This document shows, one piece after another, positions 40,306 to 48,852 of a stretch of DNA of 64,000 bases. The stretch is from Chloroflexota bacterium (lineage in GTDB: Bacteria > Chloroflexota > UBA11872), in the NCBI GenBank assembly GCA_026706485.1, contig JAPOYR010000011.1, positions 124,001 through 188,000 of the forward strand, in the 5' to 3' direction. Both the position numbers and the translations under genes were made by a program. The notes under the pieces are model-generated. The model was not told the DNA's origin, searched no databases, and saw only the letters and a program-made list of their open reading frames with translations. Each line of letters opens with the position of its first letter. The first letter of the stretch is position 1.

Positions 40306-41682
40306 ATGCAAGAACCCGTAACCGTCGATCGGGAAACCGCAAACCGCGAGTTGCTGGACTTCGTGTTCGCCTGGCCCAAGTGGTTCTTCGCAACCACCGG
40401 CCTGCTCGGCGCCGTGATCACGCTGGGCCTCATCATCTTCCTGCTGCTGATGATCTTCGGCCTGCAGCTGTTCGGCTACGCCCATCCCGTCTATTGGGGC
40501 TTCCCGGTGGTGAACTTCGTGTTCTGGATCGGGGTCAGCCACGCCGGAATCATGGTGTCGGCCATTCTGCGGCTGGCGCAGGCCGAGTGGCGGCGTCCGG
40601 TCACCCGCGCCGCGGAAGTCTTGACGATCTTCTCGCTGATGACCGCCATGACCTTCCCGATCATTCACAGTGGACGCCCCTGGCGCACGCTGTACTGGGA
40701 GTTCCCCTACGACTGGATGCGCGGCATTTGGCCCAATCCGCGGTCGCCGCTGGTGTGGGACCCCGCCGCGATCTTCACCTACCTGACTTCGACGGTGATG
40801 TTCGTCTACATCGCCCTGCTGCCCGACTTGGCCTTGGCCCGCGACCGCGTCAAGAACCCGATCGGCAAAGCCGTTTACGGGGTGCTGTCGCTGGGCTTCC
40901 GGGGCACGTCTCGGCAGTGGCGCATCCAGGCCATCGCCGGCATCTTGCTCTCGGCGCTGATTCTTCCAATCTTCGTCTCGGTGCACAGCATCGTGTCGTG
41001 GGACTTCGCCGTCACGATCATCCCTGGATGGCACAACACGGTGTTCGCGCCGTACTTCGTCATCGGGGCCGTCCACTCCGGCGTGTCCGCCGTGGTGACC
41101 GTGATGATCGTGATGCGCTACGCCTTCGGGCTGAAGAACTTCATCACCAAGGACCACATCGACTCGCTGGCTCGCCTGCTGATCATCGTGGCCACGGTGT
41201 GGCTGTTCTTCTTCATGCTGGACTTCATGTTCGGTCTGTACGGCACCGAGCCCGCCGAGGTCGACACCTGGCAGCGCCGCCTGATGGAGCCGCCGTGGAC
41301 GGCCATCGCCATCATCTTCATCATCACCGGCTACATCATTCCGGTCGGCGCCTGGCTGTTCCGCCGCGTGCGTCGCAACTTCTTCCTGATGTTCGTGACG
41401 ACGGTGCTGGTCAACATCGGCATGTGGCTCGAGCGCTACATGATCGTGATCCCGGGCCTCGAGCGGAAGTCGAACCTCACGTTCCAGTATGGCGACTACC
41501 TGCCGTCGGCGGCGGAGTTCGGCATCATCGCCGCCCAGCTGGCGTTGGTGATCGCCGGGTTCCTCGTGTTCTCCAAGCTGCTGCCGATCATGCCGGCGGC
41601 GGACATCAAGGAAGGTCAGATTCTGCGTGACGAAATCAAGGTCGGCCGTGCACGGGTCCCGGCCACGATGCGCGAGGCGTAA
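40306..41682 (+). CDS. actC: Alternative complex III quinol-binding membrane subunit ActC (NrfD/PsrC family)
   Basis: 458 residues, about ten helices. The NrfD-family core is obvious: 'YWGFPVVNFVFWIGVSHAGIMVSAILRLAQAEWRRPVTRAAEVLTIFSLMTAMTFP' (residues about 65-120) and 'HSGRPWRTLYWEFPYDW' (about 121-137), followed by 'VSVHSIVSWDFAVTIIPGWHNTVFAPYFV'. These contain the conserved His/Asp/Arg residues of the proposed quinol site. Seven bases after actF, same operon. It oxidises menaquinol or ubiquinol and passes electrons to ActB2. Confidence 0.93.
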   Translation: MQEPVTVDRETANRELLDFVFAWPKWFFATTGLLGAVITLGLIIFLLLMIFGLQLFGYAHPVYWGFPVVNFVFWIGVSHAGIMVSAILRLAQAEWRRPVTRAAEVLTIFSLMTAMTFPIIHSGRPWRTLYWEFPYDWMRGIWPNPRSPLVWDPAAIFTYLTSTVMFVYIALLPDLALARDRVKNPIGKAVYGVLSLGFRGTSRQWRIQAIAGILLSALILPIFVSVHSIVSWDFAVTIIPGWHNTVFAPYFVIGAVHSGVSAVVTVMIVMRYAFGLKNFITKDHIDSLARLLIIVATVWLFFFMLDFMFGLYGTEPAEVDTWQRRLMEPPWTAIAIIFIITGYIIPVGAWLFRRVRRNFFLMFVTTVLVNIGMWLERYMIVIPGLERKSNLTFQYGDYLPSAAEFGIIAAQLALVIAGFLVFSKLLPIMPAADIKEGQILRDEIKVGRARVPATMREA

Positions 41683-41691
41683 GGGGGACTC

Positions 41692-42249
41692 ATGAGCGCG
41701 AGAGATTCGGACCGAAAGCGCGAGCTGCTCGGGCTGTATAACGAGCCCGACGACGCCGCCGACGCCGTGTCGCGGCTCCGCGGCGCGGGCTTCGGCGGCA
41801 ACGACATCGAGATCATCTCGGCCACGCCTTACCCCGAAGGCGCGTTCGGCGAGCAGCACGCGAAGCATCGGTTGTTCGCGTTCCCATTCGCGGGCGCGGC
41901 CTGTGGGCTGGCCGTCGCCATCGCCTGGCACATCGGCGCCCAGATCGCCCTGCCCATCGTGACCGGCGGAAAGCCGATCGTCGCGGTCCCGGCCATCATC
42001 CAGGTGCTCTATGAGGGCACTATGCTCGGCGCGGTGCTGTTCACCGTGCTGGGCGTGCTGTTCGAGTCCCGCCTGCCGGACGGCATCGGCGTCTACGACG
42101 ACCGCATTGCCGACGGCCTCATCGGCGTATCGGTGATGGCGCGCGAGCGCCGGATTCCGGACGCCCAGATCGCGCTGGAAGAAGCCGGCGCAGTCGACGT
42201 GCTCAGCAAGGACGGCAGCCTCATGCGCCCGGCGGCGGCCTCACCCTGA
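41692..42249 (+). CDS. actD: Alternative complex III subunit ActD (DUF3341 family)
   Basis: 185 residues, with a GGGGGA ribosome site just before the ATG. The N-terminal part 'LLGLYNEPDDAADAVSRLRGAGFGGNDIEIISATPYPEG' is the soluble ActD domain. Two membrane helices follow at about 61-83 and about 102-124. It is a peripheral/membrane subunit of ACIII packed near ActC; a catalytic role is not known. Ends one base into the actE start (TGATG). Confidence 0.92.
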   Translation: MSARDSDRKRELLGLYNEPDDAADAVSRLRGAGFGGNDIEIISATPYPEGAFGEQHAKHRLFAFPFAGAACGLAVAIAWHIGAQIALPIVTGGKPIVAVPAIIQVLYEGTMLGAVLFTVLGVLFESRLPDGIGVYDDRIADGLIGVSVMARERRIPDAQIALEEAGAVDVLSKDGSLMRPAAASP

Positions 42250-42782
42250 TGTCCGCCGCACGCCGCGCCGGACGCGCCACCAGCCTGACCGTTGGGCTGG
42301 TGTTGGCGGCGTTTGTGATCGCGGCGTGCGAAACCGGGGCCTATCCGGCAGACCTGTTCCCCGAGATGCACTACCAGCAGTCCTACCGCACCCAGGAACC
42401 GCCGTACGAGGCGCCGCCCGAGGGCCAGGTGTCGACGCTCGGCGCCGAGCTGCCGGTGACGGACTTTGTCGCAACTATCCAGCTCGAGAATCCCGTGCCA
42501 TTCGACGGTCCGTCCATTGATCGCGGAAAGGCGCTGTTTGCCGTCAACTGCGCCATGTGCCACGGCGCCGACGGCCAGGGCGACAGCTACGTCGCGGACG
42601 CCTTCGAGAGCTACGGCGACAAGCGCCCGGCGCCCCTGGTGTCGGACAACGTGAAGGCCCAGGCGGACGGCGCGCTCTACTGGACGATCACGAACGGCGT
42701 CAACAACATGCCGTCCTGGCAGTCACTCCTCACCGAGGAAGAGCGTTGGCTGCTCGTCACCTACATCCGATCGCTTAACTAG
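42249..42782 (+). CDS. actE: Alternative complex III subunit ActE, monoheme cytochrome c lipoprotein
   Basis: 177 residues. Lipoprotein signal with lipobox IAAC (Cys27), and one heme site CAMCH (Cys101, Cys104, His105) with the probable axial Met154 in 'VNNMPSW'. The 'MHYQQSYRTQEPP' segment after the lipobox is characteristic of ActE. It takes electrons from ActA and hands them to a soluble carrier or directly to an oxidase. No terminal oxidase gene follows in this window. Confidence 0.92.
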   Translation: MSAARRAGRATSLTVGLVLAAFVIAACETGAYPADLFPEMHYQQSYRTQEPPYEAPPEGQVSTLGAELPVTDFVATIQLENPVPFDGPSIDRGKALFAVNCAMCHGADGQGDSYVADAFESYGDKRPAPLVSDNVKAQADGALYWTITNGVNNMPSWQSLLTEEERWLLVTYIRSLN

Positions 42783-42918
42783 CGCCGGCCGGCACTCCCG
42801 GCAGCGGGACGGCAGCCTGCCGCCCAAATCACGCGATTGCGCTGGCGAACTTGGCGCGCCTCTGATCGAATCGGCCAAACTGGTCCGCGGGCAGTCACCA
42901 ACGAAAGGCGCCAGTTGA

Positions 42919-43383
42919 ATGGCTGAAAGCCCGGCGGTCTTTCTCGTCATCCTGCGCTGGCTGCACGTCGTGGCCGCCGCGCTCTGGCTGGGCGGGGGGC
43001 TGCTGCTGCTGGCGCTGCGCGCCGGCGGACTTGGTCCGGGCGCCTCCCCGGCGATGCCATGGGGGAGGGCCGCCGGCCACACGCTGCGACTCGGCGTGGG
43101 GGTCTTCATCATCACCGGCGCGCTGCTCACGGCGGCGCGGCTCAGCGAGCCGAACGTGCCGGCCGCCTACGTCGTCCTGCTCGCCGGCAAGACCGCGCTG
43201 GCCTTTGCCATGTTCTGGCTGGCGCTGCCCCGATCGCGCCGCGGCCCAGAGCCGCCGGCCGAAGGTTGGTCGAGGTGGACGCGGGACCGCACGTTTTGGA
43301 TTGTGGTCATCGCCCTTGCCGTGTATTTGCTGTCGGTGATCCTCAACGAGCTGATCGAACGCGCCGTGCTGTCGATCGGCTAG
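42919..43383 (+). CDS. CopD-like four-helix integral membrane protein
   Basis: 154 residues with four predicted helices (about 6-30, 52-72, 78-100, 124-148). The opening 'ILRWLHVVAAALWLGGGLLLLAL' has the His in the first helix that typifies the CopD/DUF2269-like families, possibly a heme or copper ligand. An AAAGGCG site lies upstream. Position between the ACIII operon and the Ccm genes suggests a role in respiratory-chain or copper assembly; that is inferred from context only. Its TAG stop forms the start of a TAGGCT element (43381-43386) that could be a promoter for ccmE. Confidence 0.65.
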   Translation: MAESPAVFLVILRWLHVVAAALWLGGGLLLLALRAGGLGPGASPAMPWGRAAGHTLRLGVGVFIITGALLTAARLSEPNVPAAYVVLLAGKTALAFAMFWLALPRSRRGPEPPAEGWSRWTRDRTFWIVVIALAVYLLSVILNELIERAVLSIG

Positions 43384-43415
43384 GCTAATTTCGACCGCTC
43401 GCACGTACTGACGCC

Positions 43416-43883
43416 TTGACCGACGCCTCCGAACCCGCCAGCGCCACCGCGCCCGAGCCCATCCGGAATCGGCTCTTGTCCGGCAAGTTCCTTTTCGTCG
43501 GCGGCGCACTTGCCGCGGCGCTCGGCTTCTTGATCTGGACTGCCACCCAGGGCGCCGCCGTCTACTACCACACCGTGAGCGAGCTGCACGCCAAGGGGGA
43601 CGAGATCGAAGGCCGCCTCGTGCGCGTGAACGGGATCGTCGTGGACGGATCCATCGAGGAGTCGGCGGACGGGGTCATCCGCTTCGAAATCGAGGACGCC
43701 ACCGGCGTGCTGCCCGTTGAGTTTCGCGGGTCGCCGCCCGATCTCTTTGGCTATGCCGAGGAAGATAAGTACTCCGACGTGATCGCCGAAGGTCGCCTCC
43801 TCGGCACCGGCGTGTTCGAGGCGCGCAACCTCATCGTCAAGCACGGCCCGGAGTTCGAGCCTCGCGAGATCCCAGCCCAGTGA
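43416..43883 (+). CDS. ccmE: Cytochrome c maturation heme chaperone CcmE, HxxxF variant
   Basis: 155 residues from TTG 43416. One N-terminal membrane helix (about 23-43, LLSGKFLFVGGALAAALGFLI), then the OB-fold: 'YYHTVSELHAKGDEIEGRLVRVNGIVVDGSI' near 50-80 and 'GVLPVEFRGSPPDLF' near 96-110. The C-terminus has 'ARNLIVKHGPEFEP'. In known CcmE the heme-binding motif is HxxxY (H covalent ligand, Y axial). Here it reads His143-x-x-x-Phe147, so the covalent histidine is kept but the tyrosine is replaced. Weak ribosome site; a TAGGCT element lies 29 bases upstream. Overlaps the next gene (GTGA). Confidence 0.88.
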   Translation: MTDASEPASATAPEPIRNRLLSGKFLFVGGALAAALGFLIWTATQGAAVYYHTVSELHAKGDEIEGRLVRVNGIVVDGSIEESADGVIRFEIEDATGVLPVEFRGSPPDLFGYAEEDKYSDVIAEGRLLGTGVFEARNLIVKHGPEFEPREIPAQ

Positions 43884-45301
43884 ATCCGGTTGCCACGCGG
43901 CCGACGCCGCTGGCAACGGCTAAACCGATCATGCAGCCATCCGTCCTCACCCTGAATCGACTGACGGTTGGATTCGGTCGACGCCACGTGGTTCGCGACG
44001 TCTCGCTGTCCCTGCGCCCCGGCGAGCGAGTGGCCTTGCTGGGAGCCAATGGCGCCGGCAAGACGACCCTGCTGCGCACGCTGGCGACCCTGCAGCCGCC
44101 GTTGGGCGGGCAGGCGACCGCCGGCGGCGCGGATGTCGTGCAGCGCAAGCGCGAGGCGCGCCGTCACGTCGGCTTTGTCGGGCACACGCCGCACCTGATC
44201 AGTCACCTCACGGCCCGCGAGAACCTCGCGTTTCTGGCCTCGCTCTACGGGCTGTCAAACGCCGGCGCGCGGGTCTCCGAATCCCTGAGCGTGGTGGGGC
44301 TCGATGAGATCGCCAACCGACGCGCCCGCGAGCTTTCACGCGGTCAGCTCCAGCGGCTGGCCCTGGCGGCGGCAGGGCTGCATCACCCGGCGGTGCTGTT
44401 GCTGGACGAGCCCGACGCCAGCCTCGACCGCGACGCCGTCCGCGAGCTGCCCGCCATGCTGGACGCGCTGTGCCCAGGCTCGGCCGTGCTGCTGAGCACG
44501 CATGATCCCGATGTGGCCGCACGGGCGGCCGGGCGAAGCATTCTTGTGGACCAGGGCCGGGTCATCGAACCGGATTCGCCCGGAACGCCAGCGCCGGAGC
44601 TACCGCTTCCGACCGGAGCAACGGACGTGTCGTTCATCACCACGGCGTGGACGCTCCTCCGCAAGGACGCGCTGGTGGAGTGGCGCGCACGTGAACAGGC
44701 GCCGGCGCTGCTGGCCTTCACGCTGCTCATCACCGTGCTGTTCGACATGGCGTTCGTCATCCTGGCGCAGGCCGACGCGCCGGCGGTGGCCGCTGGCGTG
44801 GCCTGGTCCACGCTCTTGTTGGTGGCCAGCCTGTCGGGCGTCCGGCTCTTTGGATCCGAGCGGGACGCCAACACGCTCACCTGCTTGCGCCTGGCGCCCA
44901 TCGATCAGAGCGCCGTGTTCGTGGCCAAGTACCTCCTGCTAGCCGCGCACGTGCTGGCCGTTGGACTGGTGCAGTTGGCGCTGCTGAGCGTCCTGCTCGA
45001 TTTGCAGCTCTTCCAGGGCGGGATGCTGGCCACCTTGGTTCTCGTGACCATCGCCTTGAGCGCGGTAGCGGCCATGCAGAGCGCCCTGGCGTTGGAGAGC
45101 CGCGCGCGGGAGGTCCTGATGCCGCTACTGGCGGTGCCGCTGGCGATACCCGTGATGCTGGCCGGTGTCGGCGCGACCCTCGAAACGCTGCAGGGCGCGC
45201 CGGCGGGGGGCGCCGCGCCGTGGCTGGGTTTGCTGGCGGTGGTGGCCGCCGTATTCTTAGCCTTGAGCGTCCTGCTCTACCCGCTCGCGGTCGACGGCTA
45301 G
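43880..45301 (+). CDS. ccmAB: CcmA-CcmB fusion, heme exporter ATPase plus membrane subunit
   Basis: 473 residues with a GTG start overlapping the ccmE stop. N-terminal ABC ATPase: Walker A GANGAGKT (55-62), signature LSRGQ (152-156), Walker B AVLLLDEP (171-178) and H-loop His208. From about 255 onward six helices form a CcmB-like domain beginning 'TTAWTLLRKDALVEWRAREQ' (CcmB openings are usually '...RDL..E.R.....'). The two proteins are normally separate genes. The fused unit would form the ATP-driven part that releases holo-CcmE from CcmC. Confidence 0.88.
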   Translation: MNPVATRPTPLATAKPIMQPSVLTLNRLTVGFGRRHVVRDVSLSLRPGERVALLGANGAGKTTLLRTLATLQPPLGGQATAGGADVVQRKREARRHVGFVGHTPHLISHLTARENLAFLASLYGLSNAGARVSESLSVVGLDEIANRRARELSRGQLQRLALAAAGLHHPAVLLLDEPDASLDRDAVRELPAMLDALCPGSAVLLSTHDPDVAARAAGRSILVDQGRVIEPDSPGTPAPELPLPTGATDVSFITTAWTLLRKDALVEWRAREQAPALLAFTLLITVLFDMAFVILAQADAPAVAAGVAWSTLLLVASLSGVRLFGSERDANTLTCLRLAPIDQSAVFVAKYLLLAAHVLAVGLVQLALLSVLLDLQLFQGGMLATLVLVTIALSAVAAMQSALALESRAREVLMPLLAVPLAIPVMLAGVGATLETLQGAPAGGAAPWLGLLAVVAAVFLALSVLLYPLAVDG

Positions 45302-45313
45302 GAGATCCTTCGC

Positions 45314-46090
45314 ATGAGCCTTGCCAGCTTCGTGCTGCGCCGCCGGGCCAGCAGGCAACCGCCGCTCTTCGGGTGGCGGGGCCTTGTGGTCTATGCGTCG
45401 CTGCTGGTCCTGATGTCGGCGGCGCTCTACATGATCTTCATCTACGCGCCGGCGGAACGCGTCCAGGGTGACGCCCACCGCCTGCTCTACGGCCACGTCG
45501 CGGTGGCCTGGCTTGCCTTTCTCGCGTTCGGCATCGTCGCCGTCGCCAGCGTGCTGTACCTGTGGCGGCGAAATGCGCGCTGGGACAGCCTGGCGGTGGC
45601 GTCCGCCGAGGTTGGCGTGCTGTTCACCACGCTGACGCTGGCCTCCGGTTCCATCTGGGGTCGCCACGTGTGGGGCGTCTGGTGGACCTGGGACCCGCGG
45701 CTGACCACCACGCTGGTGCTGTGGTTCATCTACGTGGCTTACCTGGCGCTCCGGATGTACATCGACAACGTCGACACCCGCCGGCGCGTCGCGGCCATAT
45801 TCGGCATCGTGGGCGTCGTTGACGTGCCCATCGTGTGGTACTCGGTGGAATGGTGGCGCAGCCTGCACCCGGTGCAGTCGGTCACGCGCGCGGGACTGAC
45901 CCCGGAGATGGTGCTCACGATGCTGGTCACCGTGGTCGCGTTTACCGTCTTTTGCTTCGTGCTTATCCGCCAGCGCTATCTCTTAGAGCGTGCCAGCGAC
46001 GAGGGAGAGGATCTAAGGGATATCGTCCGCAATCGGCTTGAGGAATTGCGGATGACAGGCGCCAAGTCGACGCCGGAGGCTGGGAAATGA
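45314..46090 (+). CDS. ccmC: Heme exporter/handling protein CcmC
   Basis: 258 residues, AGGAG about 9 bases upstream. Six helices and the WWD heme-binding motif 'GVWWTWDPRLTT' at about 121-132. His61 in 'YGHVAVAWLAF' and a second His in 'WWRSLHPVQS' (about residue 187) are the conserved axial ligands. CcmC loads heme onto CcmE. Its stop overlaps the small ccmD-like gene (ATGA). Confidence 0.93.
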   Translation: MSLASFVLRRRASRQPPLFGWRGLVVYASLLVLMSAALYMIFIYAPAERVQGDAHRLLYGHVAVAWLAFLAFGIVAVASVLYLWRRNARWDSLAVASAEVGVLFTTLTLASGSIWGRHVWGVWWTWDPRLTTTLVLWFIYVAYLALRMYIDNVDTRRRVAAIFGIVGVVDVPIVWYSVEWWRSLHPVQSVTRAGLTPEMVLTMLVTVVAFTVFCFVLIRQRYLLERASDEGEDLRDIVRNRLEELRMTGAKSTPEAGK

Positions 46091-46248
46091 CGCAAGAGCT
46101 CGTGTATCTGCTCATCGGATACGGGGTTATCTGGGTGCTGCTGTTCGGCTACCTGGTGTTCGTCACGGGGCGGATCCGCAGCGTGCAGGACGCGGTCCGC
46201 GACATGCGGCAGGAGCTCGACGCTCAACGTCACAAGACCTCGGAGTAG
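46087..46248 (+). CDS. CcmD-like small membrane protein
   Basis: 53 residues, MTQELVYLLIGYGVIWVLLF then GYLVFVTGRIRSVQDAVRDM. One membrane helix (about 5-27) followed by a charged coiled-coil-like tail ending RQELDAQRHKTSE. Its ATG overlaps the ccmC stop. Small CcmD proteins have the same layout and gene position (after ccmC, before ccmF) and help release holo-CcmE from the CcmABC complex; sequence similarity is too short to prove the identity. Confidence 0.75.
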   Translation: MTQELVYLLIGYGVIWVLLFGYLVFVTGRIRSVQDAVRDMRQELDAQRHKTSE

Positions 46249-46381
46249 CCTCGACATCACGCGTCCTCCACGCGGCGGCGCCGGAAGCGCGCTCCGGCAT
46301 TGGAATGGGCATGTCAGTGCATAGCTCCGGTCGGGCATCCGCATTCGCCGTCACCTCTTCGAATTGCCGGGAGCTGAAACT

Positions 46382-48379
46382 GTGATCGACCTAGTGGTGG
46401 TCGGCCGCCTGGCGCTCGGGCTGGCGTTCGGCGTGGCGGTGCTGCAACTCACGATGAGCGGACTCGCCGTCTGGCGTCGCAGCCCGGACTTCACGGACGC
46501 CGCGCGCAACGCCGCCGTCATCCTGGCCGCCGTCGTGACCATTGCCGTCTCCACGCTCGCCGCCGGATTTCTCAGCCAGGACTTCTCGATTGCCTTCGTC
46601 GCCGACACGTCCAGCCGCTCCATGCCGCTCGGCCTCACAATTTCCGCCCTGTGGGGCGGCCAGGAGGGCTCGCTGCTCTTCTGGGCCTGGGGGCTCAGTC
46701 TTTTCAGCGCCCTCGCGGCCTGGCGCATGACCAAGCGCGACGACGCGCTCGCGCCCTGGGGCATTGGCACGCTGGCGGCCATCGCGCTCTTCTTCATCGG
46801 TGTGCTCGTATTCGTTTCCAGCCCGTTTCAGCGGCTGGTCGTGGCGCCCGTCGACGGACGCGGGCTCAATCCCTTGCTCTGGGACAGCGGCATGCAGGTG
46901 CATCCGCCCATGCTGCTCACCGGGTACATGTCGTTCACGATTCCCTTCGCGTTCGCAGCGGCCATGCTGGCCGCGGGGCGCCTCTCCCAGGATTGGCTGC
47001 GCGAGATGCGCAATTGGATGCTCGTGGCCTGGGCCATCCAGGGCGCCGGCCTGTTGCTGGGCGCCTGGTGGGCCTATCGCGTGCTGGGTTGGGGCGGCTA
47101 TTGGGGCTGGGATCCGGTCGAGAACGTCGCGCTGCTGCCCTGGCTCGCGGCCACGGCTTACATCCACTCGGCGCTGGCGCAAGAGCGGCGCGGACAGTTG
47201 CGGGCCTGGTCCGTGGGACTGGTGCTTTTGGGATTCGCCCTGGCCGTTTTCGGCACGTTCGTCGTGCGCAGCGGGATTCTCACTTCGGTGCACTCGTTCG
47301 CGCTGTCGGACGTGGGGCCGATCTTTCTCACGTTTGTCGGCATCGTCATGGTGATCGCCGTCCTGGCCTTCCTCTATCGGCTCCCCATGCTGCGGGCCCC
47401 GATGGCCATCGAGTCGCTGGCGTCCAAGGAAGCCGGAGTCCTGCTCAACAATCTGCTGCTCATGGCGGTGCTGGTGGCGGTGCTCTGGGGCACCGTGTTC
47501 CCGATCTTCTCGGAGCTTGTGCAAGGGGTGCGCATCGCGGTTGGGCCGCCGTTCTACGCCCAGGTCACCGTGCCGTTGCTGCTGATCATGCTCGGGCTGT
47601 TGGGCATCGGGCCGCTCCTGGCCTGGCGGCGCACGACGGGGCGCGCCGCGTGGCGGGCCACCCGCTGGCCGATCCTCGTCGCCATCGTGGTCTCTGCCGT
47701 CTTGCTCGCCGTGGGCATGCGCGCCGGGCTGGCCGTGCTGGGGTTTGGCCTTGCAGGTCTCGTGGCCGCCGGCGCCTTGCTCGAGCTGGCGCGAAGCGTC
47801 CGCGCCCGAGCACCGCAGTCAGCCGGCGAGCCGCGCATCGCGCTCAGCCTGGTCGGCAGCCGGCGACGCCTGGGGAGCCACCTGGTGCACTTCAGCGTCG
47901 CGGTCTTTGCCATCGGGATCGTCGGCTCGTCGTCCTTCGGGCAGGAAAGGGCCGTGCGCCTGGCCCAAGGGGAATCGGCGACCGTCGACGGCCACACCGT
48001 CACGTTTCGCGGCCTCCGTCCCCTGTCGCAGCCCGGTCTGACGACCGTTTACGCCGACCTCGACGTGGAGCGCGGCGATCAGCCCCCGGCGCGCCTCGCA
48101 CCCTCGCGCCGGATACACGTCGGGTGGGAGAACCAACCCACGTCCGACGTGGCGATTCGCACCACCTTCCCTGGGCTCGACGACCTCTACGTCCTGCTCG
48201 ACGATTGGGAGCCGGACGGATCGGCGGCGTCGTTCCGCATCCTGGTGAATCCGCTCGTACCGCTGCTATGGGTTGGCGGCGTGCTGTACTTCGTTGGCGT
48301 GCTCGTGATCGCCTGGCCCACCGCCGCACGACAGCCGGCGCAGGCTCCGGCGCCCGCGGGGCATCCGGTGACGCCGTGA
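46382..48379 (+). CDS. ccmF: Heme lyase CcmF
   Basis: 665 residues from GTG 46382, chosen for the GGGAG 8 bases upstream; TTG 46364 would add six residues. CcmF/NrfE family with about 14 helices. The WWD domain 'WAYRVLGWGGYWGWDPVENVALLPWL' (in parts, about 230-255) binds heme from holo-CcmE; conserved His in 'HPPMLLTGY' (about 175) and 'IHSALAQERRG' are the usual ligands. It attaches heme to CxxCH cysteines of apocytochromes with CcmH. Overlaps ccmH by GTGA. Confidence 0.93.
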   Translation: MIDLVVVGRLALGLAFGVAVLQLTMSGLAVWRRSPDFTDAARNAAVILAAVVTIAVSTLAAGFLSQDFSIAFVADTSSRSMPLGLTISALWGGQEGSLLFWAWGLSLFSALAAWRMTKRDDALAPWGIGTLAAIALFFIGVLVFVSSPFQRLVVAPVDGRGLNPLLWDSGMQVHPPMLLTGYMSFTIPFAFAAAMLAAGRLSQDWLREMRNWMLVAWAIQGAGLLLGAWWAYRVLGWGGYWGWDPVENVALLPWLAATAYIHSALAQERRGQLRAWSVGLVLLGFALAVFGTFVVRSGILTSVHSFALSDVGPIFLTFVGIVMVIAVLAFLYRLPMLRAPMAIESLASKEAGVLLNNLLLMAVLVAVLWGTVFPIFSELVQGVRIAVGPPFYAQVTVPLLLIMLGLLGIGPLLAWRRTTGRAAWRATRWPILVAIVVSAVLLAVGMRAGLAVLGFGLAGLVAAGALLELARSVRARAPQSAGEPRIALSLVGSRRRLGSHLVHFSVAVFAIGIVGSSSFGQERAVRLAQGESATVDGHTVTFRGLRPLSQPGLTTVYADLDVERGDQPPARLAPSRRIHVGWENQPTSDVAIRTTFPGLDDLYVLLDDWEPDGSAASFRILVNPLVPLLWVGGVLYFVGVLVIAWPTAARQPAQAPAPAGHPVTP

Positions 48380-48852
48380 GCCCGCGCGCGGCCCTGGTGC
48401 TGACGCTGGTCATCGCGAGTTTCGGCGTCGCGATCGCCTACGCCGACGAGCACGATGCCGACGCGTTGTATGCCCGCCAATCTCGCATCGCCGACAAGCT
48501 GGACTGTCCCGTCTGCCAGGGCCAATCGGTCAAGGAGTCGAACGCCCCGTTGGCCCAGCAGATGCGCGCGCTCATCACCGAGAAGATCTCGGACGGCGCA
48601 TCCGATGAGGAGATCTTCGATTTCTTCGAGACGCGCTATGGCGTCGGCGTGTTGCGCGATCCACCGAAGCAAGGCCTGGCGCTGGGCGTTTGGCTGGGGC
48701 CGATCGTCGCCGCCTCCGCGGGGGTCCTGGCCGTGGGGGTGGTGCTGCTGCGACGCCGGCCGCAACCGGCCCCAAGGGCCGACGAGAACCTGCACGAGCT
48801 CGAAGCCCGAATCGACAGCCTGCGGCAGCCGCCCGACGGCGAGCGCACGTGA
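48376..48852 (+). CDS. ccmH: Cytochrome c maturation thiol protein CcmH/CcmL
   Basis: 158 residues from GTG 48376. Signal helix (about 3-22), then 'LDCPVCQGQSVKESNAPLAQQMRALI' with the redox pair Cys44/Cys47 (usually LRCPVCQ; here Asp replaces Arg). 'DEEIFDFFETRYGVGVLRDPP' follows, and a C-terminal helix (about 103-125) anchors it. It reduces apocytochrome disulfides in the CcmF complex and would draw electrons from the TlpA/CcdA proteins at 23-26 kb. The long tail after the second helix contains 'ENLHELEARIDSLRQPP', a coiled-coil-like segment. Overlaps the next gene by GTGA. Confidence 0.92.
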   Translation: MSPRAALVLTLVIASFGVAIAYADEHDADALYARQSRIADKLDCPVCQGQSVKESNAPLAQQMRALITEKISDGASDEEIFDFFETRYGVGVLRDPPKQGLALGVWLGPIVAASAGVLAVGVVLLRRRPQPAPRADENLHELEARIDSLRQPPDGERT

